Positions 32,208 through 44,899 are shown, numbered from the stretch's first letter. The stretch: 64,000 nt of DNA from Hirudinaria manillensis (GCA_034509925.1 CM067536.1:6089501-6153500); one strand, 5' to 3'. The notes: generated by a model not told the origin, from the letters alone. Numbers and translations are program-made.

Positions 32208-32439
32208 GGATAATAAATAATGATAATGAATTGATCTTACGTGTATATCCAATATCTCGTTTTTCTATATTACCGATATTCGCGCCATCTGCCGATAGAC
32301 GTTCAATAAAATTCTGGCAAAAATCTGAACCAAATCAGCGTGCTATTTAGGCTTCGTTGGTGGATTCCGGGTTTGACATTATATCACCGCCGCAAAGTAT
32401 CGACGCGGTCTATAAATGGTCTGAAGAGCAGAATAACAG

Positions 32440-32557
32440 CAGCTCTGGTTTCTCTTCAAAGAAACGCGCAAATCTTTCGCCTTTTACTAAAGATTTCCGT
32501 GGAGAGGAACAACACTATGAGTGTTTGATGTATTTCTTGCAGCCCTCTCTCGAGGGC
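32440..32557 (+). ncRNA. U5: U5 snRNA (copy 41)
   Basis: PSE-G, Q arm, spacer A. Confidence 0.93.
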
Positions 32558-32789
32558 GGATAATAAATAATGATAATGAATTGATCTTACGTGTATATCC
32601 AATATCTCGTTTTTCTATATTACCGATACTCGCGCCATCTGCCGATAGACGTTCAATAAAATTCTGGCAAAAATCTGAACCAAAGCAGCGTGCTATTTAG
32701 GCTTCGTTGGTGGATTTCGGGTTTGACATTATATCACCGCCGCAAAGTATCGACGCGGTCTATAAATGGTCTGAAGAGCAGAATAACAG

Positions 32790-32907
32790 CAGCTCTGGTT
32801 TCTCTTCAAAGAAACGCGCAAATCTTTCGCCTTTTACTAAAGATTTCCGTGGAGAGGAACAACACTATGAGTGTTTGATGTATTTCTTGCAGCCCTCTCT
32901 CGAGGGC
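32790..32907 (+). ncRNA. U5: U5 snRNA (copy 42)
   Basis: PSE-G with GGATTTCGGG marker, Q arm, spacer A. Confidence 0.93.
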
Positions 32908-33310
32908 GGATAATAAATAATGATAATGAATTGATCTTACGTGTATATCCAATATCTCGTTTTTCTATATTACCGATACTCGCGCCATCTGCCGATAGAC
33001 GTTCAATAAAATTCTGGCAAAAATCTGAACCAAAGCAGCGTGCTATTTAGGCTTCGTTGGTGGATTTCGGGTTTGACATTATATCATATATAATGAATTA
33101 TTCAAAAAATTTATAAATAATTCTGTGGGATATAGGATCTTCTACAAAAATAATGAACAATAGGAATTAATTAAATTAAATGTTTTCAAATAATTCGGTT
33201 CGATTTATGATCTTTTTCAATGAAACAAATTATCGGGGACACGAAAAATTTTTGAGGGAAGAACATCAAATCAAATAATTCAAAAATTCAAATTTAATTC
33301 TGACACAGAA

Positions 33311-33844
33311 ATGGACTCTGGCTCATCACAATTGTGCAGCAATGGATGCGGTTTTTTTGGTTCACAAGATTTCAAAGGCATGTGTTCAAAATGCTTCAAA
33401 ACTACGATGAAGAAGGAGGTGGAACAATCACATGTAAACAAGCCAAAAGAGGTGCAAATGAATGTATTAAATTCACTTCAGCCAAATGAATTTATGAATT
33501 TTGAAATAACCGATCCCAATGTTCAATCGGAGCCAAATCAAGTCAAGTTGGTGCCAATGCAAGTTAAAGAGAAGCCAATACAAGTCGGAGAAAAGCCAAC
33601 GGTAGTCGCTGAGAAAAAATCGGAAGTGGCTGAGAAGCCGGAAAAGAAAAAAAGAAATAGATGCCATGTGTGCAAGAAGAAAGTTGGTCTGACTGCAATT
33701 GTTTGTCGATGCGGTGGAGTATACTGCGGTCTGCACCGCTACGTAGATACTCATGGCTGCACTTTCGACTATAAGGCTGTCGAAAGGGAAAAACTACGCA
33801 AAATGAACCCATTGATTGAAGGCGAGAGAATCGAAAAACTATAA
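33311..33844 (+). CDS. A20/AN1 zinc-finger protein (copy 16)
   Basis: Intact; L56, E101, R115. 3' flank has one extra T and CCACTATTGCTATTT, so the downstream small ORF is out of frame here. Confidence 0.92.
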   Translation: MDSGSSQLCSNGCGFFGSQDFKGMCSKCFKTTMKKEVEQSHVNKPKEVQMNVLNSLQPNEFMNFEITDPNVQSEPNQVKLVPMQVKEKPIQVGEKPTVVAEKKSEVAEKPEKKKRNRCHVCKKKVGLTAIVCRCGGVYCGLHRYVDTHGCTFDYKAVEREKLRKMNPLIEGERIEKL

Positions 33845-34206
33845 AACATCCTTTTTTATGCCACTATTGCTATTTATGCTGAATTTATCGAATAAAGTAA
33901 TTACAGAAACAAATAAAATATTAGCTTTATGTGGAGAACCTGGATTATGTCGAAACACAAAATGTCCCTTTCCAGGAGTTTCAAATGATTAATAAATAAT
34001 ATTAATTCCACCATCCTTCCAATTTTTCCTGTAAAAGTTAAATTTTAATTGTATGACAAATGTATCAAGGCAAAACATTTAATGACTATGTTAATACTGA
34101 AAAAATAAATATTTCACTTTTCGTTGGTGGATTCCAGGTTTGACATTATATCACCGCCGCAAAGTATCGACGCGGTCTATAAATGGTCTGAAGAGCAGAA
34201 TAACAG

Positions 34207-34324
34207 CAGCTCTGGTTTCTCTTCAAAGAAACGCGCAAATCTTTCGCCTTTTACTAAAGATTTCCGTGGAGAGGAACAACACTATGAGTGTTTGATGTAT
34301 TTCTTGCAGCCCTCTCTCGAGGGC
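34207..34324 (+). ncRNA. U5: U5 snRNA (copy 43)
   Basis: PSE-G, Q arm, spacer A variant (TCTTTTTTCTATATTACC) with CTTACTTGTAT. Confidence 0.93.
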
Positions 34325-34556
34325 GGATAATAAATAATGATAATGAATTGATCTTACTTGTATATCCAATATCTCTTTTTTCTATATTACCGATACTCGC
34401 GCCATCTGCCGATAGACGTTCAATAAAATTCTGGCAAAAATCTGAACCAAAGCAGCGTGCTATTTAGGCTTCGTTGGTGGATTCCGGGTTTGACATTATA
34501 TCACCGCCGCAAAGTATCGACGCGGTCTATAAATGGTCTGAAGAGCAGAATAACAG

Positions 34557-34674
34557 CAGCTCTGGTTTCTCTTCAAAGAAACGCGCAAATCTTTCGCCTT
34601 TTACTAAAGATTTCCGTGGAGAGGAACAACACTATGAGTGTTTGATGTATTTCTTGCAGCCCTCTCTCGAGGGC
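34557..34674 (+). ncRNA. U5: U5 snRNA (copy 44)
   Basis: PSE-G, Q arm, spacer A. Confidence 0.93.
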
Positions 34675-34906
34675 GGATAATAAATAATGATAATGAATTG
34701 ATCTTACGTGTATATCCAATATCTCGTTTTTCTATATTACCGATATTCGCGCCATCTGCCGATAGACGTTCAATAAAATTCTGGCAAAAATCTGAACCAA
34801 ATCAGCGTGCTATTTAGACTTCGTTGGTGGATTCCGGGTTTGACATTATATCACCGCCGCAAAGTATCGACGCGGTCTATAAATGGTCTGAAGAGCAGAA
34901 TAACAG

Positions 34907-35024
34907 CAGCTCTGGTTTCTCTTCAAAGAAACGCGCAAATCTTTCGCCTTTTACTAAAGATTTCCGTGGAGAGGAACAACACTATGAGTGTTTGATGTAT
35001 TTCTTGCAGCCCTCTCTCGAGGGC
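34907..35024 (+). ncRNA. U5: U5 snRNA (copy 45)
   Basis: PSE-G, Q arm, spacer A. Confidence 0.93.
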
Positions 35025-35256
35025 GGATAATAAATAATGATAATGAATTGATCTTACGTGTATATCCAATATCTCGTTTTTCTATATTACCGATATTCGC
35101 GCCATCTGCCGATAGACGTTCAATAAAATTCTGGCAAAAATCTGAACCAAATCAGCGTGCTATTTAGACTTCGTTGGTGGATTCCGGGTTTGACATTATA
35201 TCACCGCCGCAAAGTATCGACGCGGTCTATAAATGGTCTGAAGAGCAGAATAACAG

Positions 35257-35374
35257 CAGCTCTGGTTTCTCTTCAAAGAAACGCGCAAATCTTTCGCCTT
35301 TTACTAAAGATTTCCGTGGAGAGGAACAACACTATGAGTGTTTGATGTATTTCTTGCAGCCCTCTCTCGAGGGC
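35257..35374 (+). ncRNA. U5: U5 snRNA (copy 46)
   Basis: PSE-G, Q arm, spacer A. Confidence 0.93.
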
Positions 35375-35777
35375 GGATAATAAATAATGATAATGAATTG
35401 ATCTTACGTGTATATCCAATATCTCGTTTTTCTATATTACCGATATTCGCGCCATCTGCCGATAGACGTTCAATAAAATTCTGGCAAAAATCTGAACCAA
35501 ATCAGCGTGCTATTTAGACTTCGTTGGTGGATTCCGGGTTTGACATTATATCATATATAATGAATTATTCAAAAAATTTATAAATAATTCTGTGGGATAT
35601 AGGATCTTCTACAAAAATAATGAACAATAGGAATTAATTAAATTAAATGTTTTCAAATAATTCGGTTCGATTTATGATCTTTTTCAATGAAACAAATTAT
35701 CGGGGACACGAAAAATTTTTGAGGGAAGAACATCAAATCAAATAATTCAAAAATTCAAATTTAATTCTGACACAGAA

Positions 35778-36311
35778 ATGGACTCTGGCTCATCACAATT
35801 GTGCAGCAATGGATGCGGTTTTTTTGGTTCACAAGATTTCAAAGGCATGTGTTCAAAATGCTTCAAAACTACGATGAAGAAGGAGGTGGAACAATCACAT
35901 GTAAACAAGCCAAAAGAGGTGCAAATGAATGTATTAAATTCACTTCAGCCAAATGAATTTATGAATTTTGAAATAACCGATCCCAATGTTCAATCGGAGC
36001 CAAATCAAGTCAAGTTGGTGCCAATGCAAGTTAAAGAGAAGCCAATACAAGTCGGAGAAAAGCCAACGGTAGTCGCTGAGAAAAAATCGGAAGTGGCTGA
36101 GAAGCCGGAAAAGAAAAAAAGAAATAGATGCCATGTGTGCAAGAAGAAAGTTGGTCTGACTGCAATTGTTTGTCGATGCGGTGGAGTATACTGCGGTCTG
36201 CACCGCTACGTAGATACTCATGGCTGCACTTTCGACTATAAGGCTGTCGAAAGGGAAAAACTACGCAAAATGAACCCATTGATTGAAGGCGAGAGAATCG
36301 AAAAACTATAA
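35778..36311 (+). CDS. A20/AN1 zinc-finger protein (copy 17)
   Basis: Intact; L56, E101, R115. Downstream CCTGGACTATG for CCTGGATTATG. Confidence 0.92.
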   Translation: MDSGSSQLCSNGCGFFGSQDFKGMCSKCFKTTMKKEVEQSHVNKPKEVQMNVLNSLQPNEFMNFEITDPNVQSEPNQVKLVPMQVKEKPIQVGEKPTVVAEKKSEVAEKPEKKKRNRCHVCKKKVGLTAIVCRCGGVYCGLHRYVDTHGCTFDYKAVEREKLRKMNPLIEGERIEKL

Positions 36312-36671
36312 AACATCCTTTTTATGCCAATATTGCTTTTTATGCTGAATTTATCGAATAAAGTAATTACAGAAACAAATAAAATATTAGCTTTATGTGG
36401 AGAACCTGGACTATGTCGAAACACAAAATGTCCCTTTCCAGGAGTTTCAAATGATTAATAAATAATATTAATTCCACCATCCTTCCAATTTTTCCTGTAA
36501 AAGTTAAATTTTAATTGTATGACAAATGTATCAAGGCAAAACATTTAATGACTATGTTAATACTGAAAAATAAATATTTCACTTTTCGTTGGTGGATTCC
36601 AGGTTTGACATTATATCACCGCCGCAAAGTATCGACGCGGTCTATAAATGGTCTGAAGAGCAGAATAACAG

Positions 36672-36789
36672 CAGCTCTGGTTTCTCTTCAAAGAAACGCG
36701 CAAATCTTTCGCCTTTTACTAAAGATTTCCGTGGAGAGGAACAACACTATGAGTGTTTGATGTATTTCTTGCAGCCCTCTCTCGAGGGC
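36672..36789 (+). ncRNA. U5: U5 snRNA (copy 47)
   Basis: PSE-G, Q arm, spacer A. Upstream A-run is one base short (CTGAAAAATAAAT). Confidence 0.93.
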
Positions 36790-37021
36790 GGATAATAAAT
36801 AATGATAATGAATTGATCTTACGTGTATATCCAATATCTCGTTTTTCTATATTACCGATACTCGCGCCATCTGCCGATAGACGTTCAATAAAATTCTGGC
36901 AAAAATCTGAACCAAAGCAGCGTGCTATTTAGGCTTCGTTGGTGGATTTCGGGTTTGACATTATATCACCGCCGCAAAGTATCGACGCGGTCTATAAATG
37001 GTCTGAAGAGCAGAATAACAG

Positions 37022-37139
37022 AAGCTCTGGTTTCTCTTCAAAGAAACGCGCAAATCTTTCGCCTTTTACTAAAGATTTCCGTGGAGAGGAACAACACTAT
37101 GAGTGTTTGATGTATTTCTTGCAGCCCTCTCTCGAGGGC
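37022..37139 (+). ncRNA. U5: U5 snRNA (copy 48)
   Basis: PSE-G with GGATTTCGGG marker, Q arm, spacer A; AACAGAAGCTC at the 5' end, the predicted first base changed C to A. Confidence 0.92.
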
Positions 37140-37371
37140 GGATAATAAATAATGATAATGAATTGATCTTACGTGTATATCCAATATCTCGTTTTTCTAT
37201 ATTACCGATATTCGCGCCATCTGCCGATAGACGTTCAATAAAATTCTGGCAAAAATCTGAACCAAATCAGCGTGCTATTTAGACTTCGTTGGTGGATTCC
37301 GGGTTTGACATTATATCACCGCCGCAAAGTATCGACGCGGTCTATAAATGGTCTGAAGAGCAGAATAACAG

Positions 37372-37489
37372 CAGCTCTGGTTTCTCTTCAAAGAAACGCG
37401 CAAATCTTTCGCCTTTTACTAAAGATTTCCGTGGAGAGGAACAACACTATGAGTGTTTGATGTATTTCTTGCAGCCCTCTCTCGAGGGC
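37372..37489 (+). ncRNA. U5: U5 snRNA (copy 49)
   Basis: PSE-G, Q arm, spacer A. Confidence 0.93.
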
Positions 37490-37721
37490 GGATAATAAAT
37501 AATGATAATGAATTGATCTTACGTGTATATCCAATATCTCGTTTTTCTATATTACCGATATTCGCGCCATCTGCCGATAGACGTTCAATAAAATTCTGGC
37601 AAAAATCTGAACCAAATCAGCGTGCTATTTAGACTTCGTTGGTGGATTCCGGGTTTGACATTATATCACCGCCGCAAAGTATCGACGCGGTCTATAAATG
37701 GTCTGAAGAGCAGAATAACAG

Positions 37722-37839
37722 CAGCTCTGGTTTCTCTTCAAAGAAACGCGCAAATCTTTCGCCTTTTACTAAAGATTTCCGTGGAGAGGAACAACACTAT
37801 GAGTGTTTGATGTATTTCTTGCAGCCCTCTCTCGAGGGC
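37722..37839 (+). ncRNA. U5: U5 snRNA (copy 50)
   Basis: PSE-G, Q arm, spacer A. Confidence 0.93.
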
Positions 37840-38242
37840 GGATAATAAATAATGATAATGAATTGATCTTACGTGTATATCCAATATCTCGTTTTTCTAT
37901 ATTACCGATATTCGCGCCATCTGCCGATAGACGTTCAATAAAATTCTGGCAAAAATCTGAACCAAATCAGCGTGCTATTTAGACTTCGTTGGTGGATTCC
38001 GGGTTTGACATTATATCATATATAATGAATTATTCAAAAAATTTATAAATAATTCTGTGGGATATAGGATCTTCTACAAAAATAATGAACAATAGGAATT
38101 AATTAAATTAAATGTTTTCAAATAATTCGGTTCGATTTATGATCTTTTTCAATGAAACAAATTATCGGGTACACGAAAAATTTTTGAGGGAAGAACATCA
38201 AATCAAATAATTCAAAAATTCAAATTTAATTCTGACACAGAA

Positions 38243-38776
38243 ATGGACTCTGGCTCATCACAATTGTGCAGCAATGGATGCGGTTTTTTTGGTTCACAAG
38301 ATTTCAAAGGCATGTGTTCAAAATGCTTCAAAACTACGATGAAGAAGGAGGTGGAACAATCACATGTAAACAAGCCAAAAGAGGTGCAAATGAATGTATT
38401 AAATTCACTTCAGCCAAATGAATTTATGAATTTTGAAATAACCGTTCCCAATGTTCAATCGGAGCCAAATCAAGTCAAGTTGGTGCCAATGCAAGTTAAA
38501 GAGAAGCCAATACAAGTCGGAGAAAAGCCAACGGTAGTCGCTGAGAAAAAATCGGAAGTGGCTGAGAAGCCGGAAAAGAAAAAAAGCAATAGATGCCATG
38601 TGTGCAAGAAGAAAGTTGGTCTGACTGCAATTGTTTGTCGATGCGGTGGAGTATACTGCGGTCTGCACCGCTACGTAGATACTCATGGCTGCACTTTCGA
38701 CTATAAGGCTGTCGAAAGGGAAAAACTACGCAAAATGAACCCATTGATTGAAGGCGAGAGAATCGAAAAACTATAA
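38243..38776 (+). CDS. A20/AN1 zinc-finger protein (copy 18)
   Basis: Intact; L56, D68V (unique), E101, S115. Confidence 0.92.
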   Translation: MDSGSSQLCSNGCGFFGSQDFKGMCSKCFKTTMKKEVEQSHVNKPKEVQMNVLNSLQPNEFMNFEITVPNVQSEPNQVKLVPMQVKEKPIQVGEKPTVVAEKKSEVAEKPEKKKSNRCHVCKKKVGLTAIVCRCGGVYCGLHRYVDTHGCTFDYKAVEREKLRKMNPLIEGERIEKL

Positions 38777-39137
38777 AACATCCTTTTTATGCCAATATTG
38801 CTTTTTATGCTGAATTTATCGAATAAAGTAATTACAGAAACAAATAAAATATTAGCTTTATGTGGAGAACCTGGATTATGTCGAAACACAAAATGTCCCT
38901 TTCCAGGAGTTTCAAATGATTAATAAATAATATTAATTCCACCATCCTTCCAATTTTTCCTGTAAAAGTTAAATTTTAATTGTATGACAAATGTATCAAG
39001 GCAAAACATTTAATGACTATGCTAATACTGAAAAAATAAATATTTCACTTTTCGTTGGTGGATTCCAGGTTTGACATTATATCACCGCCGCAAAGTATCG
39101 ACGCGGTCTATAAATGGTCTGAAGAGCAGAATAACAG

Positions 39138-39255
39138 CAGCTCTGGTTTCTCTTCAAAGAAACGCGCAAATCTTTCGCCTTTTACTAAAGATTTCCGTGG
39201 AGAGGAACAACACTATGAGTGTTTGATGTATTTCTTGCAGCCCTCTCTCGAGGGC
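39138..39255 (+). ncRNA. U5: U5 snRNA (copy 51)
   Basis: PSE-G, Q arm, spacer A. Upstream ACTATGCTAATAC marks the start of a 4.23 kb duplication. Confidence 0.93.
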
Positions 39256-39658
39256 GGATAATAAATAATGATAATGAATTGATCTTACGTGTATATCCAA
39301 TATCTCGTTTTTCTATATTACCGATATTCGCGCCATCTGCCGATAGACGTTCAATAAAATTCTGGCAAAAATCTGAACCAAATCAGCGTGCTATTTAGAC
39401 TTCGTTGGTGGATTCCGGGTTTGACATTATATCATATATAATGAATTATTCAAAAAATTTATAAATAATTCTGTGGGATATAGGATCTTCTACAAAAATA
39501 ATGAACAATAGGAATTAATTAAATTAAATGTTTTCAAATAATTCGGTTCGATTTATGATCTTTTTCAATGAAACAAATTATCGGGGACACGAAAAATTTT
39601 TGAGGGAAGAACATCAAATCAAATAATTCAAAAATTCAAATTTAATTCTGACACAGAA

Positions 39659-40192
39659 ATGGACTCTGGCTCATCACAATTGTGCAGCAATGGATGCGGT
39701 TTTTTTGGTTCACAAGATTTCAAAGGCATGTGTTCAAAATGCTTCAAAACTACGATGAAGAAGGAGGTGGAACAATCACATGTAAACAAGCCAAAAGAGG
39801 TGCAAATGAATGTATTAAATTCACTTCAGCCAAATGAATTTATGAATTTTGAAATAACCGATCCCAATGTTCAATCGGAGCCAAATCAAGTCAAGTTGGT
39901 GCCAATGCAAGTTAAAGAGAAGCCAATACAAGTCGGAGAAAAGCCAACGGTAGTCGCTGAGAAAAAATCGGAAGTGGCTGAGAAGCCGGAAAAGAAAAAA
40001 AGCAATAGATGCCATGTGTGCAAGAAGAAAGTTGGTCTGACTGCAATTGTTTGTCGATGCGGTGGAGTATACTGCGGTCTGCACCGCTACGTAGATACTC
40101 ATGGCTGCACTTTCGACTATAAGGCTGTCGAAAGGGAAAAACTACGCAAAATGAACCCATTGATTGAAGGCGAGAGAATCGAAAAACTATAA
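39659..40192 (+). CDS. A20/AN1 zinc-finger protein (copy 19)
   Basis: Intact; L56, E101, S115. Undamaged counterpart of the frameshifted copy at 43889. Confidence 0.92.
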   Translation: MDSGSSQLCSNGCGFFGSQDFKGMCSKCFKTTMKKEVEQSHVNKPKEVQMNVLNSLQPNEFMNFEITDPNVQSEPNQVKLVPMQVKEKPIQVGEKPTVVAEKKSEVAEKPEKKKSNRCHVCKKKVGLTAIVCRCGGVYCGLHRYVDTHGCTFDYKAVEREKLRKMNPLIEGERIEKL

Positions 40193-40553
40193 AACATCCT
40201 TTTTATGCCAATATTGCTTTTTATGCTGAATTTATCGAATAAAGTAATTACAGAAACAAATAAAATATTAGCTTTATGTGGAGAACCTGGATTATGTCGA
40301 AACACAAAATGTCCCTTTCCAGGAGTTTCAAATGATTAATAAATAATATTAATTCCACCATCCTTCCAATTTTTCCTGTAAAAGTTAAATTTTAATTGTA
40401 TGACAAATGTATCAAGGCAAAACATTTAATGACTATGTTAATACTGAAAAAATAAATATTTCACTTTTCGTTGGTGGATTCCAGGTTTGACATTATATCA
40501 CCGCCGCAAAGTATCGACGCGGTCTATAAATGGTCTGAAGAGCAGAATAACAG

Positions 40554-40671
40554 CAGCTCTGGTTTCTCTTCAAAGAAACGCGCAAATCTTTCGCCTTTTA
40601 CTAAAGATTTCCGTGGAGAGGAACAACACTATGAGTGTTTGATGTATTTCTTGCAGCCCTCTCTCGAGGGC
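40554..40671 (+). ncRNA. U5: U5 snRNA (copy 52)
   Basis: PSE-G, Q arm, spacer A beginning AATAAGTAATG. Confidence 0.93.
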
Positions 40672-40903
40672 GGATAATAAGTAATGATAATGAATTGATC
40701 TTACGTGTATATCCAATATCTCGTTTTTCTATATTACCGATATTCGCGCCATCTGCCGATAGACGTTCAATAAAATTCTGGCAAAAATCTGAACCAAATC
40801 AGCGTGCTATTTAGACTTCGTTGGTGGATTCCGGGTTTGACATTATATCACCGCCACAAAGTATCGACGCGGTCTATAAATGGTCTGAAGAGCAGAATAA
40901 CAG

Positions 40904-41021
40904 CAGCTCTGGTTTCTCTTCAAAGAAACGCGCAAATCTTTCGCCTTTTACTAAAGATTTCCGTGGAGAGGAACAACACTATGAGTGTTTGATGTATTTC
41001 TTGCAGCCCTCTCTCGAGGGC
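40904..41021 (+). ncRNA. U5: U5 snRNA (copy 53)
   Basis: PSE-A, Q arm, spacer A. Confidence 0.93.
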
Positions 41022-41253
41022 GGATAATAAATAATGATAATGAATTGATCTTACGTGTATATCCAATATCTCGTTTTTCTATATTACCGATACTCGCGCC
41101 ATCTGCCGATAGACGTTCAATAAAATTCTGGCAAAAATCTGAACCAAAGCAGCGTGCTATTTAGGCTTCGTTGGTGGATTTCGGGTTTGACATTATATCA
41201 CCGCCGCAAAGTATCGACGCGGTCTATAAATGGTCTGAAGAGCAGAATAACAG

Positions 41254-41371
41254 CAGCTCTGGTTTCTCTTCAAAGAAACGCGCAAATCTTTCGCCTTTTA
41301 CTAAAGATTTCCGTGGAGAGGAACAACACTATGAGTGTTTGATGTATTTCTTGCAGCCCTCTCTCGAGGGC
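41254..41371 (+). ncRNA. U5: U5 snRNA (copy 54)
   Basis: PSE-G with GGATTTCGGG marker, Q arm, spacer A. Confidence 0.93.
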
Positions 41372-41603
41372 GGATAATAAGTAATGATAATGAATTGATC
41401 TTACGTGTATATCCAATATCTCGTTTTTCTATATTACCGATATTCGCGCCATCTGCCGATAGACGTTCAATAAAATTCTGGCAAAAATCTGAACCAAATC
41501 AGCGTGCTATTTAGACTTCGTTGGTGGATTCCGGGTTTGACATTATATCACCGCCACAAAGTATCGACGCGGTCTATAAATGGTCTGAAGAGCAGAATAA
41601 CAG

Positions 41604-41721
41604 CAGCTCTGGTTTCTCTTCAAAGAAACGCGCAAATCTTTCGCCTTTTACTAAAGATTTCCGTGGAGAGGAACAACACTATGAGTGTTTGATGTATTTC
41701 TTGCAGCCCTCTCTCGAGGGC
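41604..41721 (+). ncRNA. U5: U5 snRNA (copy 55)
   Basis: PSE-A, Q arm, spacer B. Confidence 0.93.
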
Positions 41722-41952
41722 GGATAATAAGTAATGATAATGAATTGATCTTACGTGTATATCCAATATCTCTTTTTGTAAATAACCGATACTCGCGCCA
41801 TCTGCCGATAGACGTTCAATAAAATTCTGGCAAAAATCTGAACCAAATCAGCGTGCTATTTAGACTTCGTTGGTGGATTCCGGGTTTGACATTATATCAC
41901 CGCCGCAAAGTATCGACGCGGTCTATAAATGGTCTGAAGAGCAGAATAACAG

Positions 41953-42070
41953 CAGCTCTGGTTTCTCTTCAAAGAAACGCGCAAATCTTTCGCCTTTTAC
42001 TAAAGATTTCCGTGGAGAGGAACAACACTATGAGTGTTTGATGTATTTCTTGCCGCCCTCTCTCGAGGGC
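41953..42070 (+). ncRNA. U5: U5 snRNA (copy 56)
   Basis: PSE-G, Q arm, spacer A. CTTGCCGCCCTC for CTTGCAGCCCTC between Sm site and hairpin, which could extend the terminal stem by pairing with GGGCGG. Confidence 0.92.
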
Positions 42071-42473
42071 GGATAATAAATAATGATAATGAATTGATCT
42101 TACGTGTATATCCAATATCTCGTTTTTCTATATTACCGATACTCGCGCCATCTGCCGATAGACGTTCAATAAAATTCTGGCAAAAATCTGAACCAAATCA
42201 GCGTGCTATTTAGACTTCGTTGGTGGATTCCGGGTTTGACATTATATCATATATAATGAATTATTCAAAAAATTTATAAATAATTCTGTGGGATATAGGA
42301 TCTTCTACAAAAATAATGAACAATAGGAATTAATTAAATTAAATGTTTTCAAATAATTCGGTTCGATTTATGATCTTTTTCAATGAAACAAATTATCGGG
42401 GACACGAAAAATTTTTGAGGGAAGAACATCAAATCAAATAATTCAAAAATTCAAATTTAATTCTGACACAGAA

Positions 42474-43007
42474 ATGGACTCTGGCTCATCACAATTGTGC
42501 AGCAATGGATGCGGTTTTTTTGGTTCACAAGATTTCAAAGGCATGTGTTCAAAATGCTTCAAAACTACGATGAAGAAGGAGGTGGAACAATCACATGTAA
42601 ACAAGCCAAAAGAGGTGCAAATGAATGTATTAAATTCACTTCAGCCAAATGAATTTATGAATTTTGAAATAACCGATCCCAATGTTCAATCGGAGCCAAA
42701 TCAAGTCAAGTTGGTGCCAATGCAAGTTAAAGAGAAGCCAATACAAGTCGGAGAAAAGCCAACGGTAGTCGCTGAGAAAAAATCGGAAGTGGCTGAGAAG
42801 CCGGAAAAGAAAAAAAGAAATAGATGCCATGTGTGCAAGAAGAAAGTTGGTCTGACTGCAATTGTTTGTCGATGCGGTGGAGTATACTGCGGTCTGCACC
42901 GCTACGTAGATACTCATGGCTGCACTTTCGACTATAAGGCTGTCGAAAGGGAAAAACTACGCAAAATGAACCCATTGATTGAAGGCGAGAGAATCGAAAA
43001 ACTATAA
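42474..43007 (+). CDS. A20/AN1 zinc-finger protein (copy 20)
   Basis: Intact; L56, E101, R115. Confidence 0.92.
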   Translation: MDSGSSQLCSNGCGFFGSQDFKGMCSKCFKTTMKKEVEQSHVNKPKEVQMNVLNSLQPNEFMNFEITDPNVQSEPNQVKLVPMQVKEKPIQVGEKPTVVAEKKSEVAEKPEKKKRNRCHVCKKKVGLTAIVCRCGGVYCGLHRYVDTHGCTFDYKAVEREKLRKMNPLIEGERIEKL

Positions 43008-43367
43008 AACATCCTTTTTATGCCAATATTGCTTTTTATGCTGAATTTATCGAATAAAGTAATTACAGAAACAAATAAAATATTAGCTTTATGTGGAGAA
43101 CCTGGATTATGTCGAAACACAAAATGTCCCTTTCCAGGAGTTTCAAATGATTAATAAATAATATTAATTCCACCATCCTTCCAATTTTTCCTGTAAAAGT
43201 TAAATTTTAATTGTATGACAAATGTATCAAGGCAAAACATTTAATGACTATGCTAATACTGAAAAAATAAATATTTCACTTTTCGTTGGTGGATTCCAGG
43301 TTTGACATTATATCACCGCCGCAAAGTATCGACGCGGTCTATAATGGTCTGAAGAGCAGAATAACAG

Positions 43368-43485
43368 CAGCTCTGGTTTCTCTTCAAAGAAACGCGCAAA
43401 TCTTTCGCCTTTTACTAAAGATTTCCGTGGAGAGGAACAACACTATGAGTGTTTGATGTATTTCTTGCAGCCCTCTCTCGAGGGC
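43368..43485 (+). ncRNA. U5: U5 snRNA (copy 57)
   Basis: RNA region complete, Q arm, PSE-G, but the TATA box has lost one A (CTATAATGG). Spacer A variant (ATCGTTTTTTCTAT) with further homopolymer changes; likely consensus errors. Confidence 0.88.
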
Positions 43486-43888
43486 GGATAATAAATAATG
43501 ATAATGAATTGATCTTACGTGTATATCCAATATCGTTTTTTCTATATTACCGATATTCGCGCCATCTGCCGATAGACGTTCAATAAAATTCTGCAAAAAA
43601 TCTGAACCAAAATCAGCGTGCTATTTAGACTTCGTTGGTGGATTCCGGGTTTGACATTATATCATATATAATGAATTATTCAAAAAATTTATAAATAATT
43701 CTGTGGGATATAGGATCTTCTACAAAAATAATGAACAATAGGAATTAATTAAATTAAATGTTTTCAAATAATTCGGTTCGATTTATGATCTTTTTCAATG
43801 AAACAAATTATCGGGGACACGAAAAATTTTTGAGGGAAGAACATCAAATCAAATAATTCAAAAATTCAAATTTAATTCTGACACAGAA

Positions 43889-44420
43889 ATGGACTCTGGC
43901 TCATCACAATTGTGCAGCAATGGATGCGGTTTTTTTGGTTCACAAGATTTCAAAGGCATGTGTTCAAAATGCTTCAAAACTACGATGAAGAAGGAGGTGG
44001 AACAATCACATGTAAACAAGCCAAAAGAGGTGCAAATGAATGTATTAAATTCACTTCAGCCAAATGAATTATGAATTTTGAAATAACCGATCCCAATGTT
44101 CAATCGGAGCCAAATCAAGTCAAGTTGGTGCCAATGCAAGTTAAAGAGAAGCCAATACAAGTCGGAGAAAAGCCAACGGTAGTCGCTGAGAAAAAATCGG
44201 AAGTGGCTGAGAAGCCGGAAAAGAAAAAAGCAATAGATGCCATGTGTGCAAGAAGAAAGTTGGTCTGACTGCAATTGTTTGTCGATGCGGTGGAGTATAC
44301 TGCGGTCTGCACCGCTACGTAGATACTCATGGCTGCACTTTCGACTATAAGGCTGTCGAAAGGGAAAAACTACGCAAAATGAACCCATTGATTGAAGGCG
44401 AGAGAATCGAAAAACTATAA
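43889..44420 (+). pseudogene. A20/AN1 gene with two 1-nt deletions (copy 21)
   Basis: Otherwise identical to its neighbours. One T is missing in AATGAATTATG (near 44070) and one A in AAGAAAAAAGC (near 44228), so the frame breaks after the A20 finger and ends before the AN1 finger. Both losses are in homopolymer runs, so sequencing error is as likely as real decay. Confidence 0.8.
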
Positions 44421-44781
44421 AACATCCTTTTTATGCCAATATTGCTTTTTATGCTGAATTTATCGAATAAAGTAATTACAGAAACAAATAAAATATTAGC
44501 TTTATGTGGAGAACCTGGATTATGTCGAAACACAAAATGTCCCTTTCCAGGAGTTTCAAATGATTAATAAATAATATTAATTCCACCATCCTTCCAATTT
44601 TTCCTGTAAAAGTTAAATTTTAATTGTATGACAAATGTATCAAGGCAAAACATTTAATGACTATGTTAATACTGAAAAAATAAATATTTCACTTTTCGTT
44701 GGTGGATTCCAGGTTTGACATTATATCACCGCCGCAAAGTATCGACGCGGTCTATAAATGGTCTGAAGAGCAGAATAACAG

Positions 44782-44899
44782 CAGCTCTGGTTTCTCTTCA
44801 AAGAAACGCGCAAATCTTTCGCCTTTTACTAAAGATTTCCGTGGAGAGGAACAACACTATGAGTGTTTGATGTATTTCTTGCAGCCCTCTCTCGAGGGC
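44782..44899 (+). ncRNA. U5: U5 snRNA (copy 58)
   Basis: PSE-G, Q arm, spacer A. Confidence 0.93.
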